A stretch of DNA of 64,000 bases from Lycium barbarum (taxonomy: Eukaryota; Streptophyta; Magnoliopsida; Solanales; Solanaceae). The stretch lies in contig NC_083343.1 in assembly GCF_019175385.1 (NCBI RefSeq), forward strand, positions 51,606,457 through 51,670,456, read 5' to 3'. Made by a program: the position numbers and the translations under genes. Positions 22,163-34,623 of this stretch are shown here, piece after piece. Each line of letters begins with the position of its first letter. Within the stretch, counting starts at the first letter, position 1. The notes below the pieces were generated by a model. That model was not told the DNA's origin and searched no databases. It saw only the letters and a list, made by a program, of their open reading frames with translations.

Positions 22163-23766
22163 TGTTACACCTTGGAAGATGCCCCGTTCCTGTACTATGA
22201 ATAGGACAACGAAGGTCATAGCGTATACGACATTTCGATGAGTTAGGAATAGTGTTTGATAACCCCAAACGAGATTTCAAAACCATTCAAGATAAGGAAA
22301 GGAAGTTGTTAAGGAAAGCGAGTCGTAAGTCGTATATCGAGTAGGAATAACGAGCAACGAGTTGGTGAGGGAATAATGGTGTCTTAGAGACATGCAATGA
22401 TGTCCCTTAGATTGGTATTGAATTATTAAAAAAGTGTAAAGAAGGTTCCATAAGGATCGGAGATCGAACGAGACAACGAGAATGAAAACGGAACCACTGG
22501 GCATTATATGGTCCAACCTACGGACCGTATAATTTATATCAGCCGTATTGGAAGGCTTAGATACTTGAAATGTAGAAGAACATAGAAAGTCGGTCATTAT
22601 TGAATGAATAGTGACATAATTGAATGATAGTGGAATTGAATCGTGAAAGTTGAAGAGTTGTGATTAGGAATACATTATAGTGATGTGTATATCATGAAAC
22701 AAGCATTAAATGCGTGAAAACACAAAGATGAGCTATAAGTAGAAATATGGGAAAAATTGGAGAAAAATGGTGCATTTTGCTAAATATACATAAATGATGA
22801 TGGTTGATTGGGATATGGTGAGTAGTATTGTGAATGTTGAGAGTTGATATAGAACATGGGAAAAGTAGTATAAACAAAGGAAGTGCTGCCCAATTTTTCC
22901 TAGAATTAACGATGCGTTCTTGTAGTCAATTAACTAATGTTAATTCGAATTCTCTCATGAAGGTAACGACGTGATATTGAAGGAGATCAAGTGAGCGATA
23001 GCTTAGTTAAACGACCCAGGTATGTGAGGCTAGTCCTTTCCTTCTAATGGCATGAATCCTATAGCGTAAACTCTTTATCCTCTTCATGAGTTTCCATTTT
23101 TCGAAACGTTAAGAGCGTACATTCATAAATGTATATATAAGATAAGAGATACGATGTGATGATGCTATATTGATAATGAGGCTATTTGTTGCCTACACTC
23201 ACCTTATGTACTAGTTCCTTCAAGGTGAGGCAGAATGTCAATAATTGCTCCATAATGATATCGGGGGATCACAACCTTACGTCACCCCGATAGAGTAGAA
23301 ATGATCTTGAGCTTCATGCATGAACTATGATAAGATAAGCATGTTTTGATAAGTATATGATAGTAAGCATTTTATGATGAGCATGACATGATTGCATCAG
23401 ACCGGGCCTAGTTGGCCGGGCAGTCACCGCCAAGGTGGGCAGCTATACGGATACACCATAACGTTTTGGCATGGGCAGACACCACTAGTGGGCGACATGA
23501 GATGGTACCCCGGACGCGGGAGGCCTGGACGCGGGCTAATGTTATTGATTATCACACCGTTCCGACATGGACGGGCAGCTTGCATATTATGCATATATGA
23601 TATGATGATGAGAATGAGTAAGACAGCATGCATTACTTTCCATATGATTGTTATTCAGATCCATATGTTTCATATCGATGTTTTCATTATATTATTGATG
23701 TCTTTCTTCATTGTTTATGCCTCTCATACTCAGTACAATATTCGTACTGACGTCCGTTTTCTTTGG
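22163..23766 (+). repeat. LTR shared by RT2 and RT4, 3'-truncated
   Basis: Starts TGTTACACCTTGG after the RT2 polypurine tract and matches 28881-30484 almost base for base. It therefore serves as 3' LTR of RT2 and 5' LTR of RT4. At 23766 (CTTTGG) it jumps straight to leader sequence, losing the last ~490 bp of LTR, the GTCGTGACA end and the primer site. The break falls inside the second LTR hairpin. Contains the CTCACCTT/AAGGTGAG inverted repeat (23198-23205, 23222-23229). Confidence 0.88.
23731..23766 (+). promoter_or_regulatory. Broken LTR double hairpin (shared LTR)
   Basis: CAGTAC (23731-23736) and GTACTG (23744-23749) remain, and the left arm CGTCC of the second stem follows. Its right arm GGACG has been removed by the deletion ending at 23766. 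Confidence 0.65.
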
Positions 23767-23902
23767 TGTGTAGCGCGCCACGCTAATAAACAAGAGGCTA
23801 CAGGGCATTTAGGAAAATGACCATCTTTCTTCTTATGAGATAGTGCGATAGAGCCATGTCTAAGATTATATCCGTCCTAAAAGTGTGTTATGATTTCAGA
23901 AT
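23767..23902 (+). other. Leader remnant of RT4
   Basis: Begins inside the leader hairpin (right arm AATAAACA is kept, left arm gone), then GAGGCTACAGGGCATTTAGG and a variant of the ATCGTGCGATAGAGC motif seen in RT3, RT1 and RT6 leaders. No primer site. Confidence 0.75.
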
Positions 23903-25182
23903 ATGCCGCCAAAGGGAAAAGCTACCGCCGCCAAGAAGGGCAAAGCTACGACCAAAAGGCGAGTAGAAAGAGAGCCTCCGCTGCATGTAGAGGAGTGTGA
24001 ATCACAAAATGAGGCCTCGCCCCAGGTGGAAGAGCAAGGGGGAGCCTCAGTCCCAATTCCTCCACCAGTTACTTCGGGCCAACAAGTGACCGAAGCTATT
24101 TATTTGTTGACGCAATTGGTTGCAGCCCAGGCAAAGCGGCAGAGTGCGGCCCCGAGTGATCGTTCAGCCAGTACCAGAGCCCGTGATTTTCTGACTTTGA
24201 ACCCTCCGGAATTGTTCGGGTCGAAGCCGAATGAGGACCCGCAAGGCTTTATTGATGAGATGCTGTGGACGGTGAAACTTATGCACACTTCTGAGACCGA
24301 GTCGGTAGAGCTGGCCTCTTATAGACTCCGCGATGTGCGGTATTATGGTATAACAATTGGATGGCCTCAAGAGGAGAGAATGCACCTCCTCCGGTTTGGT
24401 AGGAATTCGTGGATGCCTTTATTCGTCATTATTTACCGCCCGAGGTCCGCCGAGCTAGAGCGGACAGGTTTTTGAATCTAAAGTAAGGACGGATGAGTGC
24501 TCGGGAGTATAGTATGCAGTTTAATTCTCTGGCCAGGTATGCCCCGGCTATGGTGACCGACATGGGCGATCGTGTACACAGATTCGTGAGTGGTCTGGGG
24601 CCACATTTGTTTAGAGATTGTCTGACGGCCACTTTGCAAGACGGGATGGATATTTCCCGAATACAGGCCCATGCTCAGAATCTTGAGGAGCGACAGCAGC
24701 AGCAAATAAGTGATCGTGATAATGACAGAAGACAAAGTAAGAGGGCTAGATCTATGGGAGCGAGTAGTGAATATAGAGGGGGATCGAGACAGATGTATCC
24801 TAGGCACTCAGGTCAGTCAGCGACCAGTGCGCCTTCCAGATTCTCAGACAGGAGGGCTGATCGTTCCTTTCAGTCAGGACAGGGCCAGAGTTCGAGGGCC
24901 TCAGATTTTCAGTCTAGAGGAGATTATAGTCAGCGGAGACCTCCAGTACCGCGGTGCAGCCAGTGCGGTAGATTGCATTCCGAGCAGTGCCGTCAGGGTT
25001 CAGATGCATGTTATGCCTGCGAGCAAGTTGGCCATATGATGAGAGATTGCCCTTCAGCGGGAGGTAGAGTTGGGACCCAGCCTACGGGATCAGCAGTTGG
25101 GTCTTCCTCAGTACGCCCGATAGCACAGACTTCTCAGACCACCGCAGGTAGAGGCAGTGGCAAAGGGGGAGCATCTACTTAA
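23903..25182 (+). pseudogene. gag pseudogene of RT4
   Basis: ATG at 23903 begins MPPKGKATAAKKGKA, the expected start. Capsid domain (LNPPELFGSKPNEDPQGF), a frameshift near 24340 after YRLRDV, TAA at 24484-24486, then MSAREYSMQFNSLARYAP, an Arg/Gln-rich linker, and CCHC knuckle CYACEQVGHMMRDC (25009-25050). TAA at 25180-25182 closes gag. Every one of these lesions is also in RT2. The basic N-terminus and knuckle fit RNA binding; the product is not made in full. Confidence 0.9.
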
Positions 25183-28100
25183 GGTGCCGTTCAGCCCCCC
25201 GTACATGCTTTGGCTGGGCGACAGGATCTAGAGTCCTCCCCAGATGTTGTTACAGGTATCTTGACTATATTTTCCCGTGACGCATATGCTTTGATTGATC
25301 CGGGCTCTACTTTCTCTTATGTTACTCCATATGTCGCCGATTGTATTGGGGTGAAGCCTGAGCCAATCAAACCTTTTGAAATGTTCACTCCGGTTGGTGA
25401 TCCGGTAGTAGCGAGGAAAGTCTACAAGGACTGTGTTATCGTGATATGTGATCGTCAAACCAACGCCAATCTGATTGAGCTGGAAATGGTAGATTTCGAT
25501 GTAATCATGGGTATGGATTGGTTGGCTTCGTGCTATGCTAATGTTGATTGTCGGACAAAAATGGTTCGGTTTAAATTTCCGGGAGAGCCCGTACTTGAAT
25601 GGAAGGGTAATACGGCAACCCCAAAGGGTAGGTTTATTTCCTACCTTAAGGCAAGTAAAATGATAGCTAAAGGCTATATTTATCATCTAGTTCGGGTCCA
25701 TGACACTGAGGCAAGGTCGCGACCTTTCCAATCTGTTCCGGTAGTGAATGAATTCCCCGATGTATTTCCGGACGAACTTCCAGGTCTTCCTCCCGAGAGG
25801 GAAATTGATTTCACTATTGATGTGTTACCGGACACTGAGCCTATTTCCATTCCTCCTTATCGAATGGCTCCGACAGAACTAAAGGAACTAAAACTACAGC
25901 TAAAAGATTTTCTTGAGAAGGGATTTATAAGGCCCAGCTCATCACCTTGGGGAGCACCGGTCTTGTTTGTGAGGAAGAAGGATGGATCCCTGCGGATGTG
26001 CATTGATTACCGATAGCTTAATAGGGTAACAGTAAAGAACAAGTATCCCCTCCCCAGAATTTACGATTTGTTTGATCAATTACAGGGCGCTAAATGGTTT
26101 TCCAAGATAGATTTGAGATTTGGTTTTCATCAAGTGAGAATTAGAGAAGCGGATATTCCCAAGACATCCTTCAGGACAAGATATGGTCACTACGAGTTCC
26201 GAGTAATGTCGTTTGGGTTGACGAATGCCCCGGTGGTGTTTATCAATTTAATGAATAATGTGTTCAGACCATTCTTGGATCTCTTTGTCATAGTATTTAT
26301 CGATGATATATTGGTATACTCTGGCACAGAGTCAGAACATGCAGATCATCTAAGAATTGTCCTTGGTGTTCTCCGAGCTCGGGAATTATATGCAAAGTTC
26401 TCAAAGTGCGAATTTTGGCTGAATTCTGTGACATTTCTAGGCCTTGTTATTTCCGATGATGGTATCTGAGTCGACACTCAGAAAATTGAAGCTGTGAAGA
26501 CTTGGCCAAGGCCTACGACACCCACAGAAGTTTGTAGTTTCCTGGGTTTTGCAGGTTATTATAGAAGATTCGTAGAAGGCTTTTCTTCTATTTCAGCCCC
26601 ACTGACGAAGTTAACTCAGAAATCCGCTAAATTCCAATGGAACAATGTGTGTGAGCGTAGTTTTCAGGAGTTGAAAGACATATTGACTTCAGCCCCAGTG
26701 CTAACACTTCTAGAAGGGTCAGAAGGCTATGTTATATATTGCGACGCTTCTGGTGTGGGACTAGGATGTGTATTAATGCTGCATGGCAAGGTTATTGCAT
26801 ATGCCTCGAGATAGTTGCGGAAACATGAACAGAATTATCCAACCCATGATCTTGAATTGGTCGCGGTTATTCATGCTTTAAAAATATGGAGGCATTATTT
26901 GTATGGTGTACATATTGATATCTATACAGATCACAAGAGTCTTCAATACATTTTCAAGCAAAAGGAGTTGAATTTGCGTCAGAGGCGGTGGTTAGAACTG
27001 TTGAAAGACTATGAGGTAAATATTCTGTACCACCCGGGAAAATCTAACGTAGTGGCTGATGCGCTTAGCCGTCGATCAATAGGTAGCTTATGTGAAGTCC
27101 CTTCAGAAAAGAAGGAAATGGTTCGTGAGCTGCAACGACTAGCTAATCTTGGAGTACGCGTAATTGATTCGGGTAGCACAGGTATCAGCATTAGTAAACC
27201 CACAGTTTCATCCTTAAGTACAGAAGTAAAGGAACGACAGTACGAAGATTCCCAGTTAAGCCACTACCGAGACCTATCTCGTGAGAAGGAAAAGTCTCCA
27301 TTTGAAGTCTCTACAGATGGGGTTCTCAGATATCAGGGCAGGCTATGCGTACCGGATGTGGCAAGATTGCGCCAAAGGATTCTAGAGGAAGCTCACTATT
27401 CTCGGTATTCTATTCATCCCGGTGCAACCAAAATGTATCATGACCTCATATCGATATATTGGTGGAACGGTATGAAGAGAGACATAGCAGAATTTGTAGC
27501 CCAATGTTCGAATTGCCAACAAGTAAAAGTTGAACATCAAAAGCCAGGAGGCTTATTGCAAGCAATAGAGGTTCCTACATGGAAATGGGAAGAAACTAAT
27601 ATGGACTTTATTGAAGGATTACCTCGTTCCCGAGGAAAATATGATTCTATATGGGTTATCGTGGACAGACACATAAAAGCAGCTCATTTCCTCCCAGTTA
27701 GAACCACGTATTTAGCGGAAGATTATGCTAGGTTGTACTTGAAGGAAATTGTGCGAATTCACGGAATTCCTTTAGCCATTATAACAGACAGAGGGGCACA
27801 GTTTACAACTAAGTTTTGGAAGTCCTTCCAAAAAGGTTTGGGTACTCAGGTTAAGCTCAGCACGGCGTTTCATCCACAGACTGACGGACAAGCTGAACGT
27901 ACTATTCAGACCTTGGAGGACATGCTGCGAGCGTGTGTGTTGGATTTTGGCGGTAGTTGGGATGACCATTTACCCCTTATTGAATTTTCTTATAACAACA
28001 GCTATCATTCCAGTATTCAAATGGCTCCATATGAAGCCTTGTACGGAAGGAAATGTAGATCTCCAATTGGATGGTTTGAAACCGGAGAAGTACAATTAAT

Positions 28101-28677
28101 AGGCCCCGACTTGATTCAACAAGCAGTCGAAAAAGTTAAGGTGATACGAGATCGGTTGTTGATAGCCCAAAATCGTCAAAAGTCTTATGCGGACAACCGC
28201 TGACGAGACTTGGAATTTCAGGTAGATGATTGGGTATTCCCGAAGGTATCGCCGATGAAAGGGGTGATGAGATTTGGCAAGAAAGGGAAGTTAAGCCCAA
28301 GATATATTGGACCTTATCGAATCATCCGTAAAGTGGGTCGAGTAGCCTATGAACTGGACTATCCTTCAGAACTCGAGTCAGTGCATCCAGTCTTCCATGT
28401 TTCGATGCTCCGCAAGTGCATCGGAGATCCAACGAGAATCGTTCCGGTTGATGATGTCCAAGTAACAGAAGGACTAACATATGAAGAAGTACCGGTTGCT
28501 ATGTTAGACAGACAGGTGCGAAGGCTTCGAAATAAAGAGGTCGATTCAGTCAAGGTCTTATGGCGAAATAATAATCGGGAAGAAATGACTTGGGAAGCGG
28601 AGGAGAATATGCAAGACAAATATCCGCATTTATTCCAACCCCCGGAGGAGACTCAAGATGAAACATCGACGAGATGA
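25183..28677 (+). pseudogene. pol pseudogene of RT4
   Basis: Protease (LIDPGST near 25294), reverse transcriptase (FIDD 26296-26307), RNase H ([34 protein letters not shown]), integrase zinc domain and core (NMDF near 27602, TDRGAQ near 27785), GPY/F ([13 protein letters not shown]) and chromodomain (VKVLWRNNNREEMTW). Stops TAG 26014-26016, TGA 26467-26469, TAG 26812-26814 and TGA 28201-28203 are all shared with RT2. Between stops the frames are long and conserved, so decay is by point change and not by large loss. Terminal TGA 28675-28677. Confidence 0.92.
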
Positions 28678-28843
28678 GGTACGTATGCTTTATTTTTATG
28701 CTTTTGGTTGTGTGTGGCCATAAATATGTTGATATTATGATGTAGCCCTGTGAGGCGATGATATTATAGGTTGTTGTGATAGGTTGGTAGTGCCCAATTA
28801 CAGGGGAAGCTCTGGCGAAATTTCTGTACAATCTCGACTGTTT

Positions 28844-28880
28844 AACATTCGAGGACGAATGTTCCAAAAGGGGGGAAGAA
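28844..28880 (+). promoter_or_regulatory. PPT-side hairpin and polypurine tract of RT4
   Basis: Perfect AACATTCG/CGAATGTT hairpin (28844-28863) and AAAAGGGGGGAAGAA (28866-28880) abutting the 3' LTR. Confidence 0.9.
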
Positions 28881-30448
28881 TGTTACACCTTGGAAGATTC
28901 CCCGTACATGTACTATGAATAGGACAACGAAGGTCATAGCGTATACGACATTTCGATGAGTTAGGAATAGAGTTTGATAACCCCAAACGAGATTTCAAAA
29001 CCATTCAAGATAAGGAAAGGAAGTTATTAAGGAAAGCGAGTCGTAAGTCGTATATCGAGTAGGAATAACGAGCAACGAGTTGGTGAGGGAATAATGGTGT
29101 CTTAGAGACATGCAATGATGTCCCTTAGATTGGTATTGAATTATTAAAAAAGTGTAAAGAAGGTTCCATAAGGATCGGAGATCGAACGAGACAATGACAA
29201 CGAAAACGGAACCACTGGGCATTATACGGTCCAACCTACGGACCGTATAATTTATATCATCCGTATTGGAAGGCTTAGATACTTGAAATGTAGAAGAACA
29301 TAGAAAGTCGGTCATTATTGAGTGAATAGTGACATAATTGAATGATAGTGGAATTGAATCATGAAAGTTGAAGAGTTGTGATTAGGAATACGTTATAGTG
29401 ATGTGTATATCATGAAACAAGCATTAAATGCGTGAAAACACAAAGAGGAGCTATAAGTAGAAATATGGGAAAAATTGGAGAAAAATGGTGAATTTTGCTA
29501 AATATGCATAAATGATGATGGTTGATTGCGATATGGTGAGTAGTATTGTGAATGTTGGGAGTTGATATAGAACATGGGAAAAGTAGTATAAACAAAGGAA
29601 GTGCTGCCCCATTTTTCCTAGAATTAACGATGCGTTCTTGTAGTCAATTAACTAATGTTAATTCGAATTCTCTCATGAAGGTAACGACGTGATATTGAAG
29701 GAGATCAAGTGAGCGATAGCTTAGTTAAACGACCCAGGTATGTGAGGCTAGTCCTTTCCTTCTAATGGCATGAATCCTATTGCGTAAACTCTTTATCCTC
29801 TTCATGAGTTTCCATTTTTCGAAAAGTTAAGAGCGTACATTCATAAATGTCTATATAAGATAAGAGATACGATGTGATGATGCTATATTGATAATGAGGC
29901 TATTTGTTGCCTACACTCACCTTATGTACTAGTTCCTTCAAGGTGAGGCAGAATGTCAATAATTGCTCCATAATGATATCGGGGGATCACGACCTTACGT
30001 CACCCCGATAGAGTAGAAATGATCTTGAGCTTCATGCATGAGCTATGATAAGATATGCATGTTTTGATAAGTATATGATAGTAAGCATTTTATGATGAGC
30101 ATGACATGATTGCATCAGACTGGGCCTAGTTGGCCGGGCAGTCACCGCCAAGGCGGGCAGCTATACGGATACACCATGACGTTTTGGCATGGGCAGACAC
30201 CACTAGTGGGCGGCATGAGATGGTACCTCGGACGCGGGAGGCCTGGACGCGGGCTAATGTTATTGATTATCACACCGTTCCGACATGGACGGGCAGCTTG
30301 CATATTATGCATATATGATATGATGATGAGAATGAGTAAGACAGCATGCATTACTTTCCATATGATTGTTATTCGGATCCATATGTTTCATATCGATGTT
30401 TTCATTATATTATTGATGTCTTTCTTCATTGTTTATGCCTCTCATACT

Positions 30449-30487
30449 CAGTACAATATTCGTACTGACGTCCGTTTTCTTTGGACG
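30449..30487 (+). promoter_or_regulatory. LTR double hairpin (RT4)
   Basis: CAGTAC/GTACTG (30449-30454, 30462-30467), then CGTCC/GGACG (30469-30473, 30483-30487). Compared with RT3 (CCCCC/GGGGG) both sides of the second stem changed together, keeping the pairing. Confidence 0.75.
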
Positions 30488-30714
30488 CTGTGTTCATGCC
30501 CACAGGTAGACAGGGAGGTGAGCTTGGCCCAGATCCTCAGTAGCTGTCAGCTGATAGAGAGCACTCCATTGTTCGGAGGTGCTTATGGTTATTCTTTTGC
30601 TACATATGTGTATTTTTGGGCATGACGGAGTCTTGTCCCGTCTATGTATATAGTATGTCAATAGAGGCTCGTAGATACGCAGTGTGGGTTATATGGTCTC
30701 ACATGATGTTGTTA

Positions 30715-30722
30715 TGTATATA

Positions 30723-30797
<75 letters not shown>
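30715..30797. repeat. TA dinucleotide microsatellite
   Basis: About 80 bp of almost pure TA inside the RT4 3' LTR, absent from the matching place in the other LTRs. Apparent frames of alternating Ile/Tyr here are artefacts. Confidence 0.95.
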
Positions 30798-30800
<3 letters not shown>

Positions 30801-30974
30801 ATTTTGATAGCCGAAAGGCAAATAAGTATAAAGCATTTATGTTCCTATAAAATATATGCTTTCTTACACTTCCATGAGTAAAAATTGCAAAAGAGCATTA
30901 GATGAGTAGTAAAGTGAGCGGTGCTCGGTAGCTAGCTCCGGGTACCCGTCACGGCCCCTAGTTGGGTCGTGACA

Positions 30975-33900
30975 TGCGTATTAGTCTTTTTGAAAATTTT
31001 GATTTTAATGTAGTCATACCTCAATAGCATTTTTCCATTTTGTTGACATTGATGTTATCCTCCAATATTATGTCCGCCTCTTCGCATATGCTTGTCCGTC
31101 TTCTTTCTTTTCTCCTGTGTGTGTTTTTCGTGTATTTTTCGAAACAATAATCTGTTCTATATAATAATCACGATAATTTCGACTGGCTCTTTTTCGTCAT
31201 CTTCAGATGTTTCCATCGTTCAATAATAACTTCTGTTGGGATTTGGGTCGGGCTATACCACATTTCTTCGAACCTACACACCCCAGTCTGATTATCATTT
31301 TCATAACTCAATATGTCAATCATGAAACCCATGTTTTCTCGTGCGGGGCAATTTTTTATTCTTACGATGTCAACTACCCTCAAACATTTGGCGTCACATT
31401 TTGATTGCATATCGCGATGACTGTCCAAATCTGGTGTCGCATATCCAGTTATCCGCATATGGTGACCGCGGTATACCAGTTGGTCTAATATCACCTATAG
31501 TAAAAAAAACCCAAATGTATATTGCACATCAGAGTGCAGTATCATATTCCTCTCATGATGACCGCTAACCCCTATGTCCAGAATTACAACATTTAGTCAG
31601 AATTTTCAAGTTAACTACGGCATATTCAAGGGCGGAGACTTTTCTCATGACTAACAGTATCCCCGAACCATGATTACGTTAACTTGAAATAGACTGCAAT
31701 AGCGACCGCAAATCTTGGCATAGGAATCACATTCGTATTTCAACGATTGCGGACATCAAGCTCAGAATTACGCTACCTATTTTTGGCTATGTATATGGAT
31801 GGCGACTCAGCCCCTTCGGCATGTAGTCTCTTAATCCATATTGTCATTCTGAGGAATGAAGCTTACCTCGGAGGCAAGACTTATACCTTCCTTTTTTTAC
31901 TCCGGGGAAGAATACCCGCCCGTCGACAAGATTCACATCTTCCAAAAGGACTAGACTCAATTGTGAGTAACGGCATTCAATCCCGCTATCAAAGTGTCAT
32001 TTTAAATTTTTGGATTTTTGGACGTCCACTCAGCCAATGTATCAAGGCAAGCCATGCGACGTCTAGGCCGGGGTCTCAATACTTTGATACAAAACTGTTT
32101 TTTAGTGGAGACCTAGCTTTTAGTATCGTGATTATATCTTTCATTAGTCTTTAAATTTTCCTTTTGCAAAAATTATTGTGTTATGCAAAATGAACAAACT
32201 TATCAGCGTAAAGAAAACTTTACTTTAGGGGGGTTCGTTACCCTTTCGTACACTCTTTGTGTCGTTATCCCTGAAGCTTTTTCTTCGCTTGGTTTGTTAT
32301 CATTAACCTGTTTTAAACATTATAGTAAACAATTTAGTGTAAAACATCCATGCTTGTTTATTCCTGCATCCACAGAAAAATTTGTCAATTTCATATATGG
32401 TCGACCGCTTTTCCTGCGTATCGACTTCTTCCGTTCATATCTCGGCCGGAAACGATGCTCATTTTCCTTAAAATCTATGATTTGTTTTGGAAAATATATG
32501 CATATATGTTTTGAAAATAGTATTTTATGACATTAGTTACTCAAACAAAGTCTCCCGTCTCTTCTTCTTCTTCTTGATCTTGACTCGTGAAATTTTCGAA
32601 TCCTTTTCGAAAAATTTTCCCCAGTTTGTGTACGTCTTTGTACCAACTCGAGTCTCGCTATGTCGAAGGAATTTTTGAGACCCTCCAAAAAATTTTGCCC
32701 CAATGTAAGTGTGTACTTGTCATTTCTTGATTTCACCGAGCTTGAGGAATTTTTGAGATCCTTCTTAAAAATTCTGCCCCAGTTTCCTTGTGGGGTTACC
32801 TTTATCATTCTCTTGCTGAATCATTTTCGAAGTTTTCCTATGGTTTATTGGGAAATTTATTTGAAATGACCAAGCTCGCGAGAGCGCCTACATATCCCAA
32901 ATGGGAGTCAGTTCATGATGTAGTTCGGGGTAAGTCTTTTATGCCATAAACATAATTGAAAACAGTGCCTTCACGGCGTCATCTCGAATTTTTGAGACCA
33001 ATGGTTTGTCCTATGACAATCCCCTTTAGTGATAGGCAATATCTTTATACAAGGTAAATGTCACGTTTTAGGACGGACGACCTTGCTTTGTCACGTTTTT
33101 AGGGCGGACGACCCTGCTTGTAATAAAGATAAACTTGTCTATGCTTTACCGCTATTGCAAGGTTACGTCGCCATGACTTTTCGGTGGACTATGTGGAGAC
33201 CTTCTTGGCATTCACTATTTGACTTCTTTTCGTCATTTCGTCCCTCGAGGACTACAATTTTCTTGGTTAGATGGTCATTTTGCCCTTTGACTTTTTTACG
33301 TCATCCTTTCGACGCTATGCCTATCTTATAGCCTTTCTTGGTGGGGTCGCCCTTGTGGCGTTTCATCTACTTGTTAACTTGTCGTCCTGGTTGCCCTATG
33401 TATATATACCCCTTTTGGCTTGACTAGTTAATTTCCCTTTGACGCTAAGGAAGTCACGACTTTGATGCTCTTCTGATCTTACGTCAATCGCTTGTGCTAA
33501 AAGAAGATGACTAATAGCTGCATGGTCGCTTTACCAGCGACTTCAATAAAAAATAATCTTAAAAGGACTTTTTAGAGAGAGAGATACTAAACCGTTGAGC
33601 AACTATTTGCTCTTTGTTGGCCTTTGCTCATATTTCGTGGGGTTACTTCTTTTTGGCAAGTTGTCCCTTTTTGGGCCGAAGGGCTTTATTGATGGCTTGG
33701 AGTTGACTCTGTAAAATTTCAAGGCAAAGTCGTTAAAGTAGTCAAAAGTGATGACAAAGTAGTCTTAAAAATTGAGAGAAGAGTTAAGAATGCTGCCGTT
33801 CAGCTTAAGTTTTTTTTTTTTTTTTTTTTTTTGAGATTTTCCGCCGTCTTTGAAGGCTTGATATTTGTTTTGCCCGTTTCGTGATGATCATGCTTGGGCG

Positions 33901-34623
33901 GGTGACGTTGTTGATCTTTTAATGTTGATAGGAAAATCTTAAGTAGTGTTGATACGTGATTCCAGCGAGATTCAACTATAATTGTCAGTAAATCATAATA
34001 CTGTTATAGTGAAATGAAGGAAGGATAACACAGAGGTTAATGATTAACCCGTCTCGGCCCATGTGTGAAAATCCAGTCAGCGTCTCATAGCCTTGATTCC
34101 TGAGTTTAACTTTGCATAAAGTCATCTCCCGTAATATTCCGAGAGCAAGTGTTAGTGGACATGGCAAAGTGAAAGAGTTTAATCGAAGGCTAAGTTAGAA
34201 GTAAAGACGTTTTTGGCTTATAAAGTTTGAGTTGTTAGTGGGCCCACTGCGCCTTTGATTGGACTTGACATCAACTTTGAGGCTCATCACTTTGTAGCTT
34301 CCTTGTTCCTGCGCTCACAAAAATTTTTTTTAGAGTAAAAGTGATTGACTCGTGCTGATCCCACTGAGTCTCTCACGATAGACTTGAAGGAAATGGGAAT
34401 GCTATCCTAGGATAAGTATTGAGTTACATAGGGCACCTTCCTATTCGTTTGGGTTTCTGTAAAAGGGAGGAGTTGTTTGCTTGATTAAGCAGTTCTAGTG
34501 GATAAGGATATCAATGTTGTTGAGTTGTTTTGAACCAGTTATCCCAGTTTCCAACCCTAGGGTACTTAATTCAAGATATTTACGCTTGAAGATTTTGAGG
34601 ATTCGAATTGCTTGATTGATTTC
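30975..34623. other. Degenerate intergenic DNA, possibly old Tat/Ogre-type retroelement
   Basis: No recognisable coding domain on either strand. The stretch is AT-rich with a poly-T run near 33810. Phrases like TTTTTGAGACCCTCC...TTTTGCCCC recur near 32590, 32680 and 32755. A GCCTACATATCCC...GAGTCAG...GATGTAGTTC motif lies near 32885-32930 and a cousin lies near 36575-36625. From memory this resembles sequence in long Tat/Ogre LTRs; I could not verify it. The sequence continues at 36426 once the solo LTR is removed. Confidence 0.4.

Larger units (their letters stand above)
22163..30974 (+). mobile_element. RT4: degenerate chromovirus in tandem with RT2
   Basis: Truncated shared LTR, leader remnant, gag, pol, polypurine tract and a complete 3' LTR ending GTCGTGACA at 30974. 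The body is nearly identical to RT2 and carries the same frameshift and stops. With the primer site deleted and pol broken it cannot move. The LTR-body-LTR-body-LTR order is what homologous recombination between LTRs of sister copies would leave. No target duplication can be tested because the outer left LTR end is outside the window. Confidence 0.88.
28881..30974 (+). repeat. 3' LTR of RT4
   Basis: 2094 bp, TGTTACACCTTGG to GTTGGGTCGTGACA; the only complete LTR of the RT2/RT4 family in the window. Holds a CTCACCTT/AAGGTGAG dyad near 29917-29948, the double hairpin (30449-30487) and a TA microsatellite. Confidence 0.92.

Noticed and set aside
30616..30881. Frames of alternating Ile and Tyr
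   Set aside because: Translation of a TA microsatellite. The same applies at 46775-47040.
31168..33331. Several 60-135 codon frames in the degenerate region as host genes
   Set aside because: Short, AT-rich, without domains, overlapping on both strands, and lying in DNA that looks like an old retroelement.
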